A stretch of 64,000 nucleotides of DNA from Aplidium turbinatum (Eukaryota > Chordata > Ascidiacea > Aplousobranchia > Polyclinidae): NCBI GenBank assembly GCA_918807975.1, contig OU964922.1, forward strand, positions 25,408,329-25,472,328, written 5' to 3'. Below, in pieces: positions 12,301-21,628 of this stretch. The notes beneath the pieces are model-generated. The model ran no database searches. It saw only the letters and a list, made by a program, of their open reading frames with translations, and was not told the DNA's origin. A program made the position numbers and the translations under genes. Each line of letters opens with the position of its first letter. Position 1 is the first letter of the stretch.

Positions 12301-15300
12301 GCTGTTGTGAATTGAGCTTTCTTGAGGTCGATGTAAAAACGGTTGATAAAGTTTGCTATTAGAAAAAAGCTGTGGGATGGCGCAGTGGATAAGATGGTGA
12401 CTTTCAAATACCGTAATGAATTGAAACCTTGCTCGACACCTTTTTCATGCTAGTTGTTGGTAGACACCGATGAAAGGATAAAACAAATTATAATGTGTGG
12501 ACTTTCTAAACAGTCGTGGAACCTCATAGGGAGGTTAACACGCTTTCTTTATGATAAATTTATTTTTATTTACATTTTCGTTGGTCTTCAGTGATGTCAA
12601 TATTTGAAATAATTTTTTTGAAAAAACTTTAAAAAAAAAATAGTGTCCAGATTTGAAATCGCTACTTCCGATGCTCACAATAATTTTGCTTCGATGCTTA
12701 CAATAAGTTACAAGTTCGACCGCGAACGCGCACCGCAAATAAAAATTTACACCTTGCCGCAACAACCATAACCAAACCACAGTCTCTATATTATTAGTAA
12801 TATAGAGACAGTGACCAAACCATTTAGCGCTGAGCGATTTAGGGACTGCCAGGTTTAGTACGTATTTAACCAAATTGGATTATTTTCAGAATCAGACTTT
12901 TAACAAAGCAAATGCTTGTAGTTGACATCGTGGTAGGAAATGTATTCTAACTTCGATTGAAACATTTGCTTTCAGGAAAATTCCAGCTTCAATAAAACAA
13001 CGACGTAATCTGTGACTTATGCAAATTTTGATGGACTTACATGAATTAATGTCTTGATTCTGATATCCGTCCCGATAACTCAGTTGATAAAATGCCTGAT
13101 TTCATAAACAAACAACTTCACGATCAAGCTGAGCTGGTTTGACTCTCGCGTAGGGTGCATCATTACCCGGTATTTTGGAAATTCAACTTCTACCATTGAG
13201 AAATTGGTGACCATTCTTGGTCAACCAAACAGAATATGGGTGTCAAGAACCTCCTACTACCACCTCCGCACCCCCTTAAAATTTGGTTTAGTAAAATCGC
13301 TATAAGTTAACAACTAAACAAGATAACTACGTAGAGTTTCATACTAAATTTATTGCAACTTCTTGATACACTTCAAATATGCAAAGAAAAAACGTTTTAA
13401 AAAATTTCTACATACTTTATAGACAAAAGGTGTAAGACTGAACATTTTTAGCAAGTGTATTGTAACAGAATGTGAGGCTGGATTGAAAGATGGGAGAATC
13501 AAGGACAATCAAATGTCAGCCAGTGGTAATGGTACCAGCCCGTATCTACCACAATATGGTCGATTAGATGAAAGCCGCGGATTGGGAGCTTGGCGTCCAA
13601 GCCCTCCATGTGAGTTTGTATGATGAAGCATGTTGATCCGACATTACAGAGAAAATGTTTTTAAACTTTAGGGCGAAATGACTTTTACCGTATACTAAAC
13701 GACAGGATTTGTAAATTGAACGAAGGCTATGTGCATTCAGGTCAGTTCAAACACACGGCTTAGACTTTTTCCATAATACGACTTCACAGCTGTGCACAGT
13801 GGTGTAACCTAGTCCGTTATCAACGCATTGCACACACCGATAGCACTCACCATAACCATCTATAAAGATCACTAAGGTATTCACCTATTTGTTGAATGGC
13901 TGTTTTCGTTGAACTCGGAAGCTGTCACTTGATAAATGCAGAGATTGGAATTCATAAAATGGTGAATGATTAAACGAGTGAATTGATTGGATTGAATTGA
14001 CTGAAATATTGAATCAAATATGATTGTGAATATGAAATGAATTCTATGAATAATGGAATGGAATTCAATGAAGTAAAAAAGTAAAAAGTTTTGAGAAACC
14101 GGATAGAGGCTACTGAGGAGCAACAAACTTGTTTGATGCATAGAAGTAAAAATTAAACTAAGTGGGCCGAAACAGGCTAATGGTGTACGCAAAGATCGAA
14201 CCGCAGACTGCGTGCATTTATTATCATCGTCAACAATGAATAATTATTGTAGTTGTTTCAAAACAAGCGGATAATGGAGAACTTCACCCGACGTTTCTTT
14301 TTTTGGTTAAATGTTTTTATTTTTACTTCAGTCAAAAGTAACCTGGATTGTGCAGTGTGTGCACGGTTCACCTCATATGTAGGTAGGATGTCGGCTGCGT
14401 AGTCGAGTAGAAAGAATCCTGTACGACGGTCAGAAAGGCATCGGTTGCACTTGCATACTTACTTTTTGACAGGACAATGAATAAGATGTCAGAAAGCAGA
14501 CACAAAGACTGCAAGAAAATGTATATGAATGAATAGGTTCAATGTTCATGTTATGTTGTTATATTTAAATGTAGATGCAAATGCAATTTAATATAATTTT
14601 GCCTATAACATCGAATGCTTTTACAAGAAGCATCATTAGCATGTTTGAAATGCGTAGATTGGTGTTATTTGTATTATTATTATTGGTACACTGCTGTAAT
14701 TGTATGTAGTCTACTGTCCCAGACAACAACTTTATTTGGTCTATACCTTGACCACTTAAAGTTGTCTGCTCGGGTATGTCTAATATCTTAAAGAGTGGTC
14801 AAACAGTCAATGAGCAACGTTCTACGATTTAACTAGGCAGACATAATTAGATCTAAAAAGAATGGAAGCCAGTCATACTGCAACTAAGCACCTGCTGTAA
14901 ATTATTGCAAACTAATCTGCATCGCCTGATTAAACTACGCCCTGTTGACAGGTTTTGTTTTGCAGACGACGGAGCTTGGTTGCAAGTGGATTTTTTGATC
15001 CCGACTGGAGTAGTTGGAGTAATAACTCAAGGATACCAGGGTGGTGCTGGATTCCAAATATCGTATGGAAATTCGATAGATCAAATGCAAGTGATTCAAG
15101 CTTTCACAGGAGGTGATAAAGTAAGTTAACTCTTTAACTACCAGGGGCTCATTAAAGACCACAAGCCTCCTCCTAAAAATACCCACTGCGTTTGTAATCA
15201 CTATAGCTCAGTTCTTTGTTTGCGAAACTGCCTGGGTTTAGAGTTTTAGACCTACTTTATTAGAAAGAGGAAGACTTGCGTTCTTTGAAAGTTGAAAAAA

Positions 15301-16449
15301 TTACCAATGTTGTATTCGAATTTTTTCTGCAATTTTCAAAATTTTATAGTGAATTTGTATTTTTTTTTGCAAGGTGAAGTATATTCGGTTCTTTTTCGCA
15401 TGACGCATTAGCATCACTGTGCCAACGTTTGTGTGGACCTTGCCTCACATCTGGCGGTGAAATTTATGACAGTTTAAATTTTTTGTTTCAGATATCCAAA
15501 CGGCAACGAAAAAAATAATAAGAAAAAATGTAAACATATTTCAAAAGGCTGTTAAAAATTAAAAAAAAATTTCATGTTTTTATTTTTTTTCTTTCAGTTA
15601 TCGTTCTCAAAATGCAGCCACTCAAAATCAAAGAATTGCTTAATTAAAAAAAAACATCGAAAACAGTGGCAGTTAAAAGGTTGAAATCTTTAATTTTGAA
15701 TTTTCACCAAAGCGTTGTGTTTTGCATCAACAAGAAATACTTTAAACTATCAACGAGAAGGATTGAAATTCTAGATTACAGTACATGCACCTCTAACAAT
15801 ATATCTTTGTTTGTTATTTAAAATAGCCAGCCATGTTCTAGTGATATTGTTTGAAAAATCTTCGTTGTGTCAGTTCGCGCAAGCCCTGGGTAAGCACAAT
15901 TAATACAGAAACATCTTAAAAGATAAATGCCACTTTTAAAGTATCGTAATAATTTAACAAAAACAAAGTATGAAAATAACAAACAAAAGGTGACGCAATA
16001 ATTTCGCAATTTCAAAAACTTAGCTTGCAGCGTCAATGCAAAATGATCTCATCTCAATATATGATTGGTTGAACCTATTTGAAATATATTTACTTCTTAT
16101 ATAATATGTGTGAAATTTCGTAACGGCTTTAAAATTCGTTAATTATCCTGCTTGGATGTTTGCCACCGCATCCTTTTATCTTTTGATTTTAACATCCAAA
16201 AAAAAAAATCTGTAACGCGTGTTTACTTTGATTTTGTGATGAATTTATTAACTGCGTTGTTACATTGAAACTTTCCATTTGCACTAAACGTTGTTTTTGA
16301 AGACTTTTGAAGCTGATCCTGCAGATAAAAGCGGAGATACTCACGTGACAAATCGGTTTCCTGTTCCTGTGACCGGAAGATACTTTCGCCTCATTGTTAG
16401 TTCTTGCGTTGAAAGACCCTTCTTAAGGATGGAGTATCTGTTGTGCTAA
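84..16449 (+). CDS. Collagen-CCP-discoidin secreted protein, copy 1 (six exons)
   Basis: Spliced gene with coding exons 84-348, 733-777, 12058-12246, 13469-13609, 14966-15120 and 16303-16449, giving 942 nt or 313 residues. All introns are GT-AG; phases are 1,1,1,1,0, identical to the two paralogues. The product starts with a signal peptide (MLTKFIAMLMFVHLVYG), then a decayed collagen-like stretch, a short neck, one CCP domain with four Cys and the usual Trp, and a full discoidin fold ending in a Cys before TAA. Such proteins are extracellular; discoidin domains bind glycans or phospholipid and CCP modules mediate protein contacts. An oligomeric defence lectin or adhesion role is inference. 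Intron 2 is about 11.3 kb because of a hAT insertion. Copy 1 has one CCP where copies 2 and 3 have two. No promoter element was recognised. Confidence 0.85.
733..777 (+). CDS. Copy 1 exon 2: 15-residue neck
   Basis: A 45 nt microexon between a TTTTTCAG acceptor and a GTATGA donor, phase 1 on both sides, encoding DTVQQLVNLTPRSPN. It is conserved at 37266-37310 and 58179-58223. It contains an N-glycosylation sequon (NLT; NVT in the paralogues) and probably forms part of the neck after the collagen segment. Confidence 0.8.
2217..2303 (+). pseudogene. hAT transposase exon with TTF-type zinc finger
   Basis: The reading frame gives QWFDDYLWLEYSEPKDAAFC followed by FPCRVFNSL and a GTATGT donor. WLEYS-x-x-x-DAAFC-x-x-C is the TTF finger found at the N terminus of ZMYM1-like hAT transposases. 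The rest of the transposase is 4.5 kb downstream because another transposon sits between. Confidence 0.7.
3160..3720 (+). repeat. About 177 bp tandem units in left arm of element A
   Basis: Units begin near 3171, 3347, 3524 and 3700 with AAGATGGCYGCC followed by AAAATAACAG, a CATAACTCGGTCATCATATG block, and GTCAATGAGACC. They are imperfect copies of each other and recur in inverted orientation at about 5505-6025. Confidence 0.85.
3880..4140 (-). pseudogene. Inverted duplicate of element A C-terminal coding end (CXC-like motif)
   Basis: 86-residue minus-strand frame: ALDWGWKVDNNQMVPIMTD, APDNLLKMIHCNCESC, CSCRRYGLPCHAECGPCQTG and a DDDMESDSNEI tail. It is nearly identical to 5190-5326 on the + strand and also keeps the WGW segment that the + copy has lost. 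The Cys spacing resembles tesmin/CXC zinc-binding repeats. Confidence 0.65.
4330..5326 (+). pseudogene. Element A: PIN/FEN1-like nuclease with CXC-like tail, internally shortened
   Basis: Frame 4197-4961 contains LSMQEVIKHELSVCQPALFE, YVLDGGFLLHRVLW, TVVFDAYGGPSIKDNTHQRR and GDTDVDIAKTA. The next frame (from 4888) continues with LIGEDTALLILLLYY and HAFTGCD, then a stop; 5190-5326 encodes CSCRRYGLPCHAGCGPC and a short acidic tail. The order D-G, FD-G/A, E/D-x-D, GEDTDLL and GCD matches the acidic residues of FEN1/XPG-type PIN nucleases; this assignment is inference. The segment between GCD and the Cys-rich tail is missing compared with element B, and there is a frame change near 4900. Confidence 0.6.
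5480..6060 (-). repeat. About 177 bp tandem units in right arm of element A
   Basis: Inverted counterpart of the left array: GGCAGCCATCTTGGATTG recurs near 5506, 5679 and 5856, with a last divergent unit near 6011. One unit is shortened (between 5850 and 5890). Confidence 0.85.
6838..8627 (+). pseudogene. hAT transposase, catalytic core and dimerisation domain (decayed)
   Basis: From 6867 the frame reads MADETMDCAHDEQLSLIVRY, then RGQCYDGAANVSGKHNGLQA and HCYAHCMN, the DUF4371/RNase H-like hAT core. Homology continues past stops and frame changes (DTRWACRIDSI near 7330), with apparent introns at about 7495-7646 and 7969-8112. The C terminus (8277-8627) has LPVTSFSAERSFSKL and RLRTTM, the hAT dimerisation motif. 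The core is interrupted by a stop near 7172 and later frame breaks, so this copy is unlikely to make transposase. Confidence 0.85.
9312..10020. mobile_element. Small hAT element with GGTTCTCAACC-type ends
   Basis: Left end TAGGGGTTCTCAACC, right end the complement of CAGTGGTTTTCAACC, typical of hAT-Charlie-like short elements. Flanks atagagtc and atatagac agree at six of eight positions and are probably an aged target duplication. It has no coding content and sits inside the 9214-11794 element. Confidence 0.75.
10190..11421 (-). mobile_element. LINE fragment, reverse transcriptase and C-terminal region
   Basis: A minus-strand frame (11421 to 10215) starts within the RT domain at QFGFVPDKGTRNGIFTL and contains FIDFSKAFDKVQ, GVRQGCVLSP and the active-site LRYADDTVLIAE. 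The C-terminal part has LRRMLRISWT, RRRQMQFVGHIHRHG and GKRSRGRQR. The clade is not certain; this C-terminal signature is shared by several LINE groups. The 5' part, including the endonuclease, is missing. After the stop the minus strand runs into ATC repeats, the likely 3' tail. The remaining RT frame is intact. Confidence 0.85.
12058..12246 (+). CDS. Copy 1 exon 3: CCP/sushi domain
   Basis: Exon of 189 nt encoding one sushi module: Cys after the opening IR, GATINY before the second Cys, NATCKEDLTW, and PTC at the end, giving four Cys and the conserved Trp. Its KKGYGFVGVG segment is closest to the second CCP of copy 3 rather than to the first CCP of copies 2 or 3, so copy 1 probably lost or never gained one CCP exon. 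The acceptor lies only 54 nt downstream of the end of the hAT insertion. Confidence 0.85.
12367..12500 (+). repeat. tRNA-like SINE remnant, ancestral to the gene duplications
   Basis: Contains an A-box-like TGGCGCAGTGGATAAG and a decayed B box (GCTCGACACC). The same unit lies in the same intron at about 39605 in copy 2 and about 59390 in copy 3, so it predates the duplication of the genes. Confidence 0.5.
13068..13210 (+). repeat. Second tRNA-like SINE remnant, shared by all copies
   Basis: CCGATAACTCAGTTGATAAA resembles an A box and GGTTYGACTCTCGCG a B box. Syntenic copies sit at 41056-41200 and 59926-60060, where the B box (TGGTTCGACTC) is better kept. Confidence 0.55.
13469..13609 (+). 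CDS. Copy 1 exon 4: F5/8 type C domain, first third
   Basis: 141 nt exon with the discoidin opening: CEAGLKDGRIKDNQMSAS, then PQYGRLD and GAW, matching the family pattern Cys-x-x-Gly-(Met/Leu)-x-(Asp/Asn)-Gly-x-Ile-x-Asp-x-Gln-(Ile/Met)-(Thr/Ser)-Ala-Ser. Acceptor GTAACAG, donor GTGAGT, phase 1-1. Orthologous exons lie at 41458-41598 and 60318-60452. Confidence 0.85.
13812..14060 (+). repeat. Dispersed repeat family with GTTATCAACGC motif
   Basis: This intronic block (CGTTATCAACGCATTGCACA, GGTCACTAAGG-like, GAATGGCTGTTTTCGTTG, then GAATT-rich sequence) recurs at about 20248, 20600, 22966, 23315 and 43452. It has no coding capacity and I cannot assign it to a known family. Confidence 0.6.
14966..15120 (+). 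CDS. Copy 1 exon 5: F5/8 type C domain, middle
   Basis: Encodes AWLQVDFLIPTGVVGVITQG, the core discoidin beta strands, then FQISYGNSIDQMQVI. The acceptor is TTTTGCAG and the donor GTAAGT, leaving in phase 0. Compared with copy 2 it is 18 nt shorter: the WYRPSARWVTG loop of copy 2 is replaced by a short QGGAG segment. This loop region includes ligand-contacting spikes in discoidin domains, so specificity may differ. Confidence 0.85.
16303..16449 (+). CDS. Copy 1 exon 6: F5/8 type C domain, last third and stop
   Basis: Encodes HVTNRFPVPVTGRYFRLIV and ends RMEYLLC-TAA. This is the family's closing pattern (Thr-x-x-Phe-x-x-Pro-Val-x-x-Arg-Tyr-Phe-Arg-Leu, then Arg-x-Glu-x-x-Gly/Leu-Cys). The acceptor is TTTTTGAAG in phase 0. 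The equivalent exon in copy 2 is 53595-53735. Confidence 0.85.
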   Translation, partial: TFEADPADKSGDTHVTNRFPVPVTGRYFRLIVSSCVERPFLRMEYLLC

Positions 16450-16550
16450 AGCAATTTATGCGACTGAACATAAAAGATGGTGGATAGAAAATCCGTTATA
16501 TGATTGTGAAATTGCAAAGACTGATTTCTGTGTATAGTTATTTGTCTGTC

Positions 16551-16556
16551 AATAAA
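16551..16556 (+). promoter_or_regulatory. Polyadenylation signal of copy 1
   Basis: AATAAA 102 nt after the stop codon, in a context (TGTCAATAAAGTCTA) that is preserved 101 nt after the copy 2 stop. Confidence 0.7.
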
Positions 16557-17247
16557 GTCTAAGTATAATCATAAAAATTAATTTTGAATAAACAATGCGA
16601 AAGATTTGTTTGTTGTGCAAAGTGGTTGCGTTTAAAAATGAACTGATAAGTAGGCTACATAAATGAACGGTAATCCTCTTAACGTTGTGCAAGCAACCTG
16701 ACAGAGACAAAAGAAGAAACAAAGAATAATCAAGATGGCGCCCACGTGCAAAGTATTGCATGTCATATCCTGCAATGACCAGCTGCAATCAATAGTAACG
16801 CAGTGTTTAAGAGTTGTTTTTTCGGATATCAGCTTTTTAGAGATCTCGAAAAAAGCCGGTCTCTCAATCTTGAGGAATTAAACTATTTTGCCAAATTAAA
16901 ATAAGCTATCATAAATACTCCAATAAAAATCAAACTAGCTATTAATGTAATGCATTGACCTAACTCAAACATCAAAATCAACAGTAATCCGAAATACAGT
17001 AGCACTGTCGATGCTTTTAGTTCTATACAAACTGTTATTTAACAATGGCAAACATTTGTTTATCCTCATCGCTACTTGGTCTCTTCGACAAGAAAATATT
17101 TTAAAACGCCTTGTTTCGTTTCTGCGCAAAACGATTGAGCTTGTGAAGTGGAATAATAACAATATTCTTGGGCTAGTGGAAGTGACAAAAATGTCAATGC
17201 ATTTTGTTAGAATTAGAAGTTCACAGCGAATGATTGTGTGAAATATA

Positions 17248-17505
17248 GCCCGATAGCTCAGTTGGTTAGTGCGTTACTTCAAATCTCACATCTTCGGGGT
17301 GTGCGCTTGAGCAACGTATGTTAAGGACTGCTTTCCATTCAGCGGCATCTACTGGATGGAATATTCTTGGCAACAACACTTCAACAATTTAAAACTTCAC
17401 TCTGCCAATCTCAGTGACCGGGCCTGCGTCAGTGATTCAAGACCTCTACAAGTATGCGAAACTACCAGGATTAAGCTCTGCAAGAAGCTTTCCCAGTCGG
17501 AGGAT
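17248..17505 (+). repeat. tRNA-derived SINE, family 1, copy a
   Basis: Begins CCCGATAGCTCAGTTGGTTA (A box) and continues with TGCGCTTGAGCAACG, CATTCAGCGGCA and CAAGTATGCGAAACTACCAG. Other copies are at 27796-28026 and 56842-57128. It is absent from the paralogous flank at about 54520. The acceptor-stem half is too decayed for a functional tRNA. Confidence 0.75.
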
Positions 17506-17635
17506 AAATATTCAGTCAATCAAGTGTCACAATTTTTCATTTATGTGCAGAGCAGTTGAAGGCATTTTTTTATTTGAAATTTTACATCACTTTTTTTATT
17601 TCGACGCTGGAACTTCTTTCTTGGTTTTACTTCAT

Positions 17636-17998
17636 CATCATCATTACGTTCCTTCCTCTTATTGAGGGTTGGATACAATGCGTCACTGTTCTCGACCATG
17701 AGCTCTTCGTACTGCATTTTCATGGCTTAATTTTGTCCATGTAGTGATGTTCGAAGTCCAAATCATTCTTAGTCTGCCTTTGTTTCTTTTACCGTTTATC
17801 TTTCCTTCTGTTGGTGATCTTTGTAACGAGTTTTGCCTTATTGTGTGTCCGAAATACTTCAATTTTCTTTTTTTGACTAATTGTAAGCGAATTTTGCTTG
17901 AATTGAATTTGGATAATACTTCATCGTTAGATTCGTTAGTGATCTTTTGTTTCCATGAAATTTTTTACATTTGCCTGTATGATCAGAGCTCAGACCAG
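17636..17998 (-). mobile_element. 5'-truncated LINE tail with target duplication
   Basis: Minus-strand LINE 3' end finishing in ATG/ATC repeats. It is flanked by the 11 bp duplication TTTTACTTCAT (17625-17635 and 17999-18009) and is absent from the paralogous site near 54635. The minus strand has eroded LINE C-terminal coding (THNKAKLVTKI-like, KKQRQTKN). 363 bp is typical of a dead-on-arrival copy. Confidence 0.8.
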
Positions 17999-18490
17999 TT
18001 TTACTTCATATCAAAGTATTTAGTGAAATATTTTGTTTTTTTCTAAGCATTTTCGTTTCATCGTCAGCTCGAAACGAAAACGGAACACATGAAAGTCTTT
18101 GACGTCAGAAAATACGCTACAATCTGATTTTAAGCAATGCACTTCCAAGAATAGTTAACACATTAGGCTTACTGCAAGCATCCAAACAAACATATTTCGA
18201 ACTTATTGCGAAAAATTGACGCAAAAGCCTGTCGCCCTATTTTGCCTCTATGTCGTTTTTAATTATTGTTCTTGTACGAGTTGCGTTCCATTTAATTCAA
18301 ACAACACAAATCCGAAGTTTTAGAACTATCCTAATATGTTGTATTGCAGTTGTAGAACAACGCAATCGTTCTAATTTTTTAATGACTTAAATTACATCAC
18401 AAATAAATCATTTGCAATGAAAGCTTATTACAGTCAGTCATTTATTTTTGTTTGAATACAAAAAACAAACCATTGCCTACATAAAAAACT

Positions 18491-20151
18491 TAGCAGTCTA
18501 GCAAGCGATGACCAAGCAATTTCCATACTAGACGAAAAATTCATTTGCTGACTTGGGCAGTAGCTGAAATGTACATGCCGAGTATCCGACAAGCGAAATT
18601 TTCTCGAGTGAGGAAGAAGAGTCATGAAACTATGCAACTGATGAAAGATTCGTTCATATCACGGGGTTAGTTTTTGGCTCGTATATTGCGTCATGATAAT
18701 TAAGATGCAAAAGTTGAGTCAATTTCTTGGTGACGTAGGCCAATAAGCTTCTATGCCTCCTAAAAGTAACACCCTTCATGCAAGGTCGTGTGAGCACCAA
18801 CTTGTCCCCCCCCCTAAATCCACTAGTGGGTCCTTATATTTAGTGATGACTCTTAAAAATAGGAAAAAATTGTTATATTCTGGCAGCAAACTCTTTCAAT
18901 GTAGGTAAAGAATTAATATTTATCATTCCAGCAAAGAGTAAAAAACTGTAAAATTTTTGTATAAACATAATAAATAAGTTGACTATGCAGTAACAGATGT
19001 GGAAAAAAGCTAGGGAAAGGATAGGAATTTTAACAAATCAACATTGATAAGATATATGCAAATGCAAAACATGGACAATATGGATATGGATAGACAATAT
19101 GGATATGGAAAATGCAAAACTTAATGTCCGAAAAATTAAAGTCGGATCGGAGTTTGGTGGGCTTGCCTTAAGAAAATTTTGAAAAGTATCATCTTGTTTT
19201 GATCACTTTTTAGTTATTTTTGGAGCAGATAATGTTTTTTTTTTTCTTGATCAAGATTCTCAATTTGTATGTGGGCGAACCTTAACTGTAACCATAGGTC
19301 GCTTTAGTTAATTCATCAAATTAAAATTGGATTTGGGGAGAAGGATTGGTTTTAAATTTAAGTTGGCCTACCATTTCAAAAAAACTTCATTCACGACCAT
19401 AGAATGATTTCAATGAGTAATTTCCTGAAAATTTGTATGGCTTATAAGTAGGCTATGGTAGGGCCTTTCAACAAACTGGAACTTCGAAAATCTATCAGAG
19501 GTGTTTTCATTTTCGCTTTACCAATAATATTTTTACAGCACTTGAATATTAATTAACTAGGCTGTTTGAGTGGGCAGTGTTTTCTTCAGAATATTACAAT
19601 AGCCTACTTAGTTAGTTTTTGCAGGACTTAAAAGACTTTTTAATCCCTTAATCCACTTTTGAATGTCTGTATGCCCAAGGTCCCTGGTTAGAAGAATAAA
19701 ATGTGGTTGAGTGAGCAAAGCAAACGAAAAATTTTTGCGAAATTGAATAAAACAATTCCTGTACAATGTACATATTAAATGTTGGCCAATATGTAAAATT
19801 AAAACCCGAAAAACGCTACATGTGATAAATATGAGTATCCCCTAAACGGAGGTGGGCCCCAGCCAGGGGTTGAGAAGCAGTAAATACGCCTTGCATGATT
19901 TAAGTTATTGATTACTATTATATCATGCTTCTGTAGCAGCTTTTCTTTTTTACAGTAAAAAAACATTGAACAAACTGAAATAAAAGGGCCCCTAAACAGC
20001 CGTGTCTCCCCGGTGGTTAACACGGCCCTGCCTTCATAGATGGAAGACTGAGAGAGAGATTGCTTAGTTGCCTTTCAATATTACAAACCGAATGCAAATA
20101 TATAGGCAAGAAGAACAACGAACTTTACAGTATTCTAATCAAATTGCTTCT
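18491..20151. other. Intergenic stretch, nothing recognisable
   Basis: AT-rich sequence with only short chance reading frames. There is a small local duplication (GACAATATGGATATGGA near 19075-19100). I see no gene, RNA or clear element end. Confidence 0.5.
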
Positions 20152-21408
20152 TGTATAAATGAGCAAAAGTTTTAAATGTTAAAAAAACAAGAAATTTGTT
20201 GTTTTCTGTAGTGAGATTTTGTATTCAGTAGATTATAATGGAAAACTTTGGCTTCCGTTATCAACGCGTTGCATACGGGATTGAAATACTCGATAGCACT
20301 CACCATAGCCATCAATGAAGGTCACTACAAAGTACTCCTCACCTATTCGTTGAATGGCTGTTTTCGTTAGAGGTTAGACTAATAGGAAGCTGTTTCCTGA
20401 TCAAATGCAAATTTTAAACTCTAGGCTGCCAGTTCAGTTACATTGTTATGACGTCACTGATATCAAACCATGTAAAATATTGAGATTCAAAGTCAAGCAT
20501 CTAATCTACTGTAAATAAAAGTTTCAAAGGAAGTTAGGAAAAATTGTCTTATTTTGTGGTAAGATTTTGTGTTCAATACGTTATTAATGGATAAGTCTGG
20601 CTTCCGTTATCAACGCATTGCACACGGGATTGAAATACCCGATCGCACTCACCATAGCTATCTATAAAGGTCACTAAGGTGCTCACCTATTCGTTGAATG
20701 GCTGTTTTCGTTGGATTCGGAAACTGTTTCCTGATGAAATGCAGAGATTGCAATTCATAAAAGGTTAATGATTGAATGAATTCATTGCATTGAATTGTAA
20801 CATTGAATCAAATAAGATTGTGATTATGGACTAAATTCTGTCGGAAATGTGTTAAAAAAAAGTTTCAATTGAGTGTAGTCAACAGCCATGAAAAGTTCAC
20901 AATCAGATAGGCCACCAGGTAGGTAGACTAATAAGCAATTATTCTACTTGAAGCGAGAAAGACGTTTGCGGACAGGCTCCGGTTTAGATCATCTTAATTT
21001 AGTGTTAGCCGTTAAATGTAGCTTAGAGTAGTGTTCATTTTGACATAACTACTGTACATCTTTACATGACATGCGGATTGAATCTATAGGTTTAGCCTGT
21101 GATCTCTTGTTCGACTAGTTATTTGCCTTTTTTAACTATTTTTTTAGGATTTATTACGGTACATTGAAAATAATTAATAGCAAACATTATTTAAGTCGTT
21201 AATTTGTATTGTTATATTAGAGAAACAAGACAAAGTAACTTCAGCGGGTTTAACATGATATATTACATACACAAATATATAACATAATTAAAAATAAACT
21301 CTAACGTTTTCGACACGTACGTGTATCCTCATCAGGAATTACATATTTGCAATATACATAAAATGAAAATTGTAAGGTAAATTTGACTTTGCACTATAAC
21401 TGTATACT
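20152..21408 (+). repeat. Recent 1.25 kb duplication, unit A
   Basis: From TTGTATAAATGAGCAAAAG to GACTTTGCACTATAAC this segment is nearly identical to 22869-24118. It contains two copies of the GTTATCAACGC dispersed repeat about 350 bp apart and, at its end, the left arm of a palindrome. Confidence 0.9.
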
Positions 21409-21628
21409 GGACTGTATAAATGGAGTGTCGTTAGTATACAGTTACAGTTATAGCGAAAAGTCAAATTTACATTACAATTTTAATTTTATGTATATTGCAG
21501 ATATGTAATTCCTGATGAAGACACTCGTACGTGTCCAAAACGTTAGAGTTTATTTTTAATTATGCAATATTTGTGTATGCAATACATCCCGTTAAACCCG
21601 CTGAAGTTACTTTGTTTTATTTCTCTAT
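21217..21628. repeat. Near-perfect palindrome with hammerhead-like cores
   Basis: Left arm about 21217-21416, right arm about 21443-21628, with a spacer of about 26 bp. Both arms run AAAGTAACTTCAGCGGGTTTAA, AATAAACTCTAACGTTTT and TAATTCCTGATGA (in opposite senses). Within each arm CTGATGA is followed by a self-complementary ACGTACGT stretch and (C/G)AAAAC, the layout of a hammerhead catalytic strand. Confidence 0.8.

Larger units (their letters stand above)
16450..18490 (+). repeat. Segmental duplication: 3' flank of copy 1, paralogous to 53736-55075
   Basis: After the stop codon the sequence stays alignable with the copy 2 flank, including the AATAAA, a CACGTGCAAAGTATTG block, GATGCTTTTAGTTCTATA and the final AATGAAAGCTTATT. 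Copy 1 differs by a SINE (17248) and a LINE fragment (17636). Homology ends near 18490 and 55075, which marks one edge of the ancestral tandem duplication. Confidence 0.8.

Noticed and set aside
17248-17325. tRNA gene
   Set aside because: Only A and B boxes are tRNA-like; no acceptor stem closes and the unit is repeated with a SINE body. The same holds for 27796, 56709 (minus) and 56842.
17744-18046. 100-residue hydrophobic + strand frame as a membrane protein
   Set aside because: Antisense reading of the LINE tail at 17636-17998, which is absent from the paralogous flank.
19799-20023. 74-residue minus-strand frame
   Set aside because: No conserved motif, no neighbouring exon, AT-rich repeat context.
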